Shown here in pieces: positions 62,776 through 64,000 of a stretch of 64,000 bases of DNA (the stretch's first letter is position 1; every line of letters starts with the position of its first letter). The stretch lies in contig NZ_KB891988.1 of NCBI RefSeq assembly GCF_000373625.1, forward strand, positions 406,052 to 470,051. The letters run 5' to 3'. The stretch is from Streptomyces sp. LaPpAH-108 (GTDB lineage: Bacteria > Actinomycetota > Actinomycetes > Streptomycetales > Streptomycetaceae). The position numbers were made by a program, and so were the translations under genes. A model generated the notes under the pieces. The model saw only the letters and a program-made list of their open reading frames with translations. It was not told the origin of the DNA and searched no databases.

Positions 62776-63789
62776 ATGGACTACTGCCACCCGTGCCGAC
62801 GGCACCTCAACGGCGCCCTGGCCTGCCCAGGCTGCGGCGCCCCCGCGCCCTCCGCCGTCACGCCCGTGGACGTGACCGTCGCACCGGGGGCGGGGCCTGA
62901 TCCTTACGGGGTGGGGGCTCAGGGGTACGGCGGGGTGGCGGGTGTCGAGCCCCAGGGTTACGCCGGTGCGCCCGGTGCGGAGCCCCACGGGTACGCCGGT
63001 GCGGCGCCCCAGGCTGCCCAGGGGTACGGCACGCCCCCGGCGCCCCTCCATCCAGAGGCCCCCGCCCAGGCCAGAGTCCCCCGGCAGGCCGACCGCCGCG
63101 CCGAGCCTCCCGTCCAGGAGAGCGCGGAGCAGCCGTACGCCGTTCCCGCCCCGGACGGCACCCCCGAGTCCGGCCCCGACCGAGTCCCCGACGAAGCCCC
63201 GGCCGCCGACCCCGACACGGACCCCGGTATCGACCCCGACGACGATGACGATGTCGACGCGGACCCCGACTCCGACCTCAGCCGCCGCGACCGCAAGGCC
63301 GCCGCGCACCGTCGTCGCCGTCGCCGTACCCTCCTCGTCACCACCGGGTTCGTACTGGCGGCAGGCGCGCTGAGCCTCGCCGAACTCGGCACCGACGCGC
63401 CCTTCTCCATCGACCGCCCCGCCGCCTCCGGTGGCGCCTCCCCGGACGGCGGCGCGGGCTCGGCCCAGCCGGATCCGACGGCCGCGACGCCACAGGGCGG
63501 CACCGCGGGCGCCGGTTCCGGCCGCGCCTCGGCCTCCGCCTCCCCGGACGCCTCGCCCTCCGCGTCCGCGTCCAAGACCCCCAAGCACAAGGCGTCCAAG
63601 TCCGCCGAGGCCCCGGACCAGGCCACCCAGGCCGCCACCACGGCCCCGCCCGCCCAGGTCCCGGCCCCCGCCGATCCGCCGCCCGCGCGCCCCACGGCCA
63701 CCCCGACCCACAGCGACCCGGCCCCGGACCCCACCCCGACCCCGGACCCGACCAAGTCCTGCGACCGCTTCCTGTGGTGGTGCACCTGA
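62776..63789 (+). CDS. Zinc-ribbon membrane protein (SCO2400-like)
   Basis: Encodes 337 residues. Cys4 zinc ribbon at the N-terminus (CHPCRRHL and CPGCGAPAP, residues 4-22), a Pro/Gly/Tyr-rich disordered part, an acidic stretch (DPDDDDDVDADPDSD), a basic RRRRRR patch and one membrane span (TLLVTTGFVLAAGALSLAEL, about residue 190). A Ser/Ala/Pro extracellular tail ends in CDRFLWWCT. This layout is common in Streptomyces; function unknown. Confidence 0.78.
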   Translation: MDYCHPCRRHLNGALACPGCGAPAPSAVTPVDVTVAPGAGPDPYGVGAQGYGGVAGVEPQGYAGAPGAEPHGYAGAAPQAAQGYGTPPAPLHPEAPAQARVPRQADRRAEPPVQESAEQPYAVPAPDGTPESGPDRVPDEAPAADPDTDPGIDPDDDDDVDADPDSDLSRRDRKAAAHRRRRRRTLLVTTGFVLAAGALSLAELGTDAPFSIDRPAASGGASPDGGAGSAQPDPTAATPQGGTAGAGSGRASASASPDASPSASASKTPKHKASKSAEAPDQATQAATTAPPAQVPAPADPPPARPTATPTHSDPAPDPTPTPDPTKSCDRFLWWCT

Positions 63790-63864
63790 CTCGATTCCCC
63801 ACACTTGACTGCTAAATCAACGGCAAATCGGTCATATCGGCCCGCCGGAAACGGGGGAGTCAAG

Positions 63865-64000
63865 GTGGACTACGCCGTGTCCTTCGGGGCCGGTGCGGGC
63901 ATCGGCGTCCTGTACGCCCTCCTCCGGGTCACCCCGCCCGCACCGCCGTTCCTGTGCCTCATGGGGCTGGCGGGCATGCTGACCCGCTTCCGCCCCCACC
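63865..64000 (+). CDS. XapX domain protein (partial)
   Basis: From GTG 63865, with GGGGGAG 5-6 nt upstream, the frame runs out of the window after 45 codons. SFGAGAGIGVLYALLRVTPPAPPFLCLMGLAGML is a small two-helix membrane protein of the XapX/DUF1427 type, in which PAPP is the conserved turn. The ordinary length is about 55-90 residues. Confidence 0.7.
   Translation, partial: MDYAVSFGAGAGIGVLYALLRVTPPAPPFLCLMGLAGMLTRFRPH

Overview
The window is chromosomal DNA of a Streptomyces-type actinomycete. The evidence is very high G+C with C/G-ended codons, many GTG and TTG starts behind purine-rich ribosome binding sites, and typical gene families: HrdA-like sigma factor, MatB malonyl-CoA synthetase, Mbl, class F sortase, MAB_1171c-type membrane protein, ROK regulator and GH35 beta-galactosidase. 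No genome coordinates or strain name can be read from the sequence.

Layout. 0-8.1 kb: the tail of a molybdopterin oxidoreductase, an LTA-synthase-like sulfatase with a long low-complexity N-terminus, and two translationally coupled glycoside hydrolases divergent from a ROK repressor. 8.1-12.2 kb: a 1.3-kb gene-free stretch, then ppdK (pyruvate phosphate dikinase). 12.2-19.15 kb: an accessory island bounded by a duplicated ppdK 3' end and its terminator region. It holds a lower-G+C pair of hypothetical genes, a SAM methyltransferase, a GntR regulator, a radical SAM/SPASM enzyme overlapping a 45-residue candidate precursor peptide, a phosphotransferase and a broken ppdK copy. 19.1-35.8 kb: an Rpn-like nuclease, a sugar ABC importer, a sortase with a secreted protein, a DUF218 protein, dgt, a ferredoxin reductase-like flavoprotein, dnaG, an hrdA-like sigma gene and a heterodimeric ABC exporter. 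35.9-39.9 kb: xylulokinase, a regular tandem array of about 103-bp units, a small membrane protein and three tRNA genes. 40-45 kb: a LuxR-type regulator, an EamA exporter, a methyltransferase and an arsenic cluster (CadI/ArsI, ArsR, aquaporin, ArsC). 45-64 kb: an ATP-grasp protein, a MerR-PP2C fusion, an M16 peptidase with membrane tail, matB, mbl, a coupled three-gene operon (HExxH protein, MAB_1171c protein, flavin monooxygenase), GH35, an Rrf2 regulator, an aminotransferase with a Pro/Ala tail, a zinc-ribbon membrane protein and the start of a XapX protein.

How the genes work together. The strongest candidate for an undescribed system is the island's peptide cluster. The same inverted-repeat operator (arms CTGGACCGGT/ACCGGTCCAG) lies in the spacer of the radical SAM promoter and, as a near-complete copy, in the methyltransferase/gntR divergent promoter. 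GntR therefore probably controls itself, the methyltransferase and the radical SAM-peptide operon. The second unusual structure is the non-coding 102-105-bp repeat array upstream of xylB; its period is not a multiple of three, so it is not a repeated protein. Housekeeping functions (PPDK, dGTPase, primase, sigma factor, Mbl, tRNAs) sit on either side of these accessory parts.
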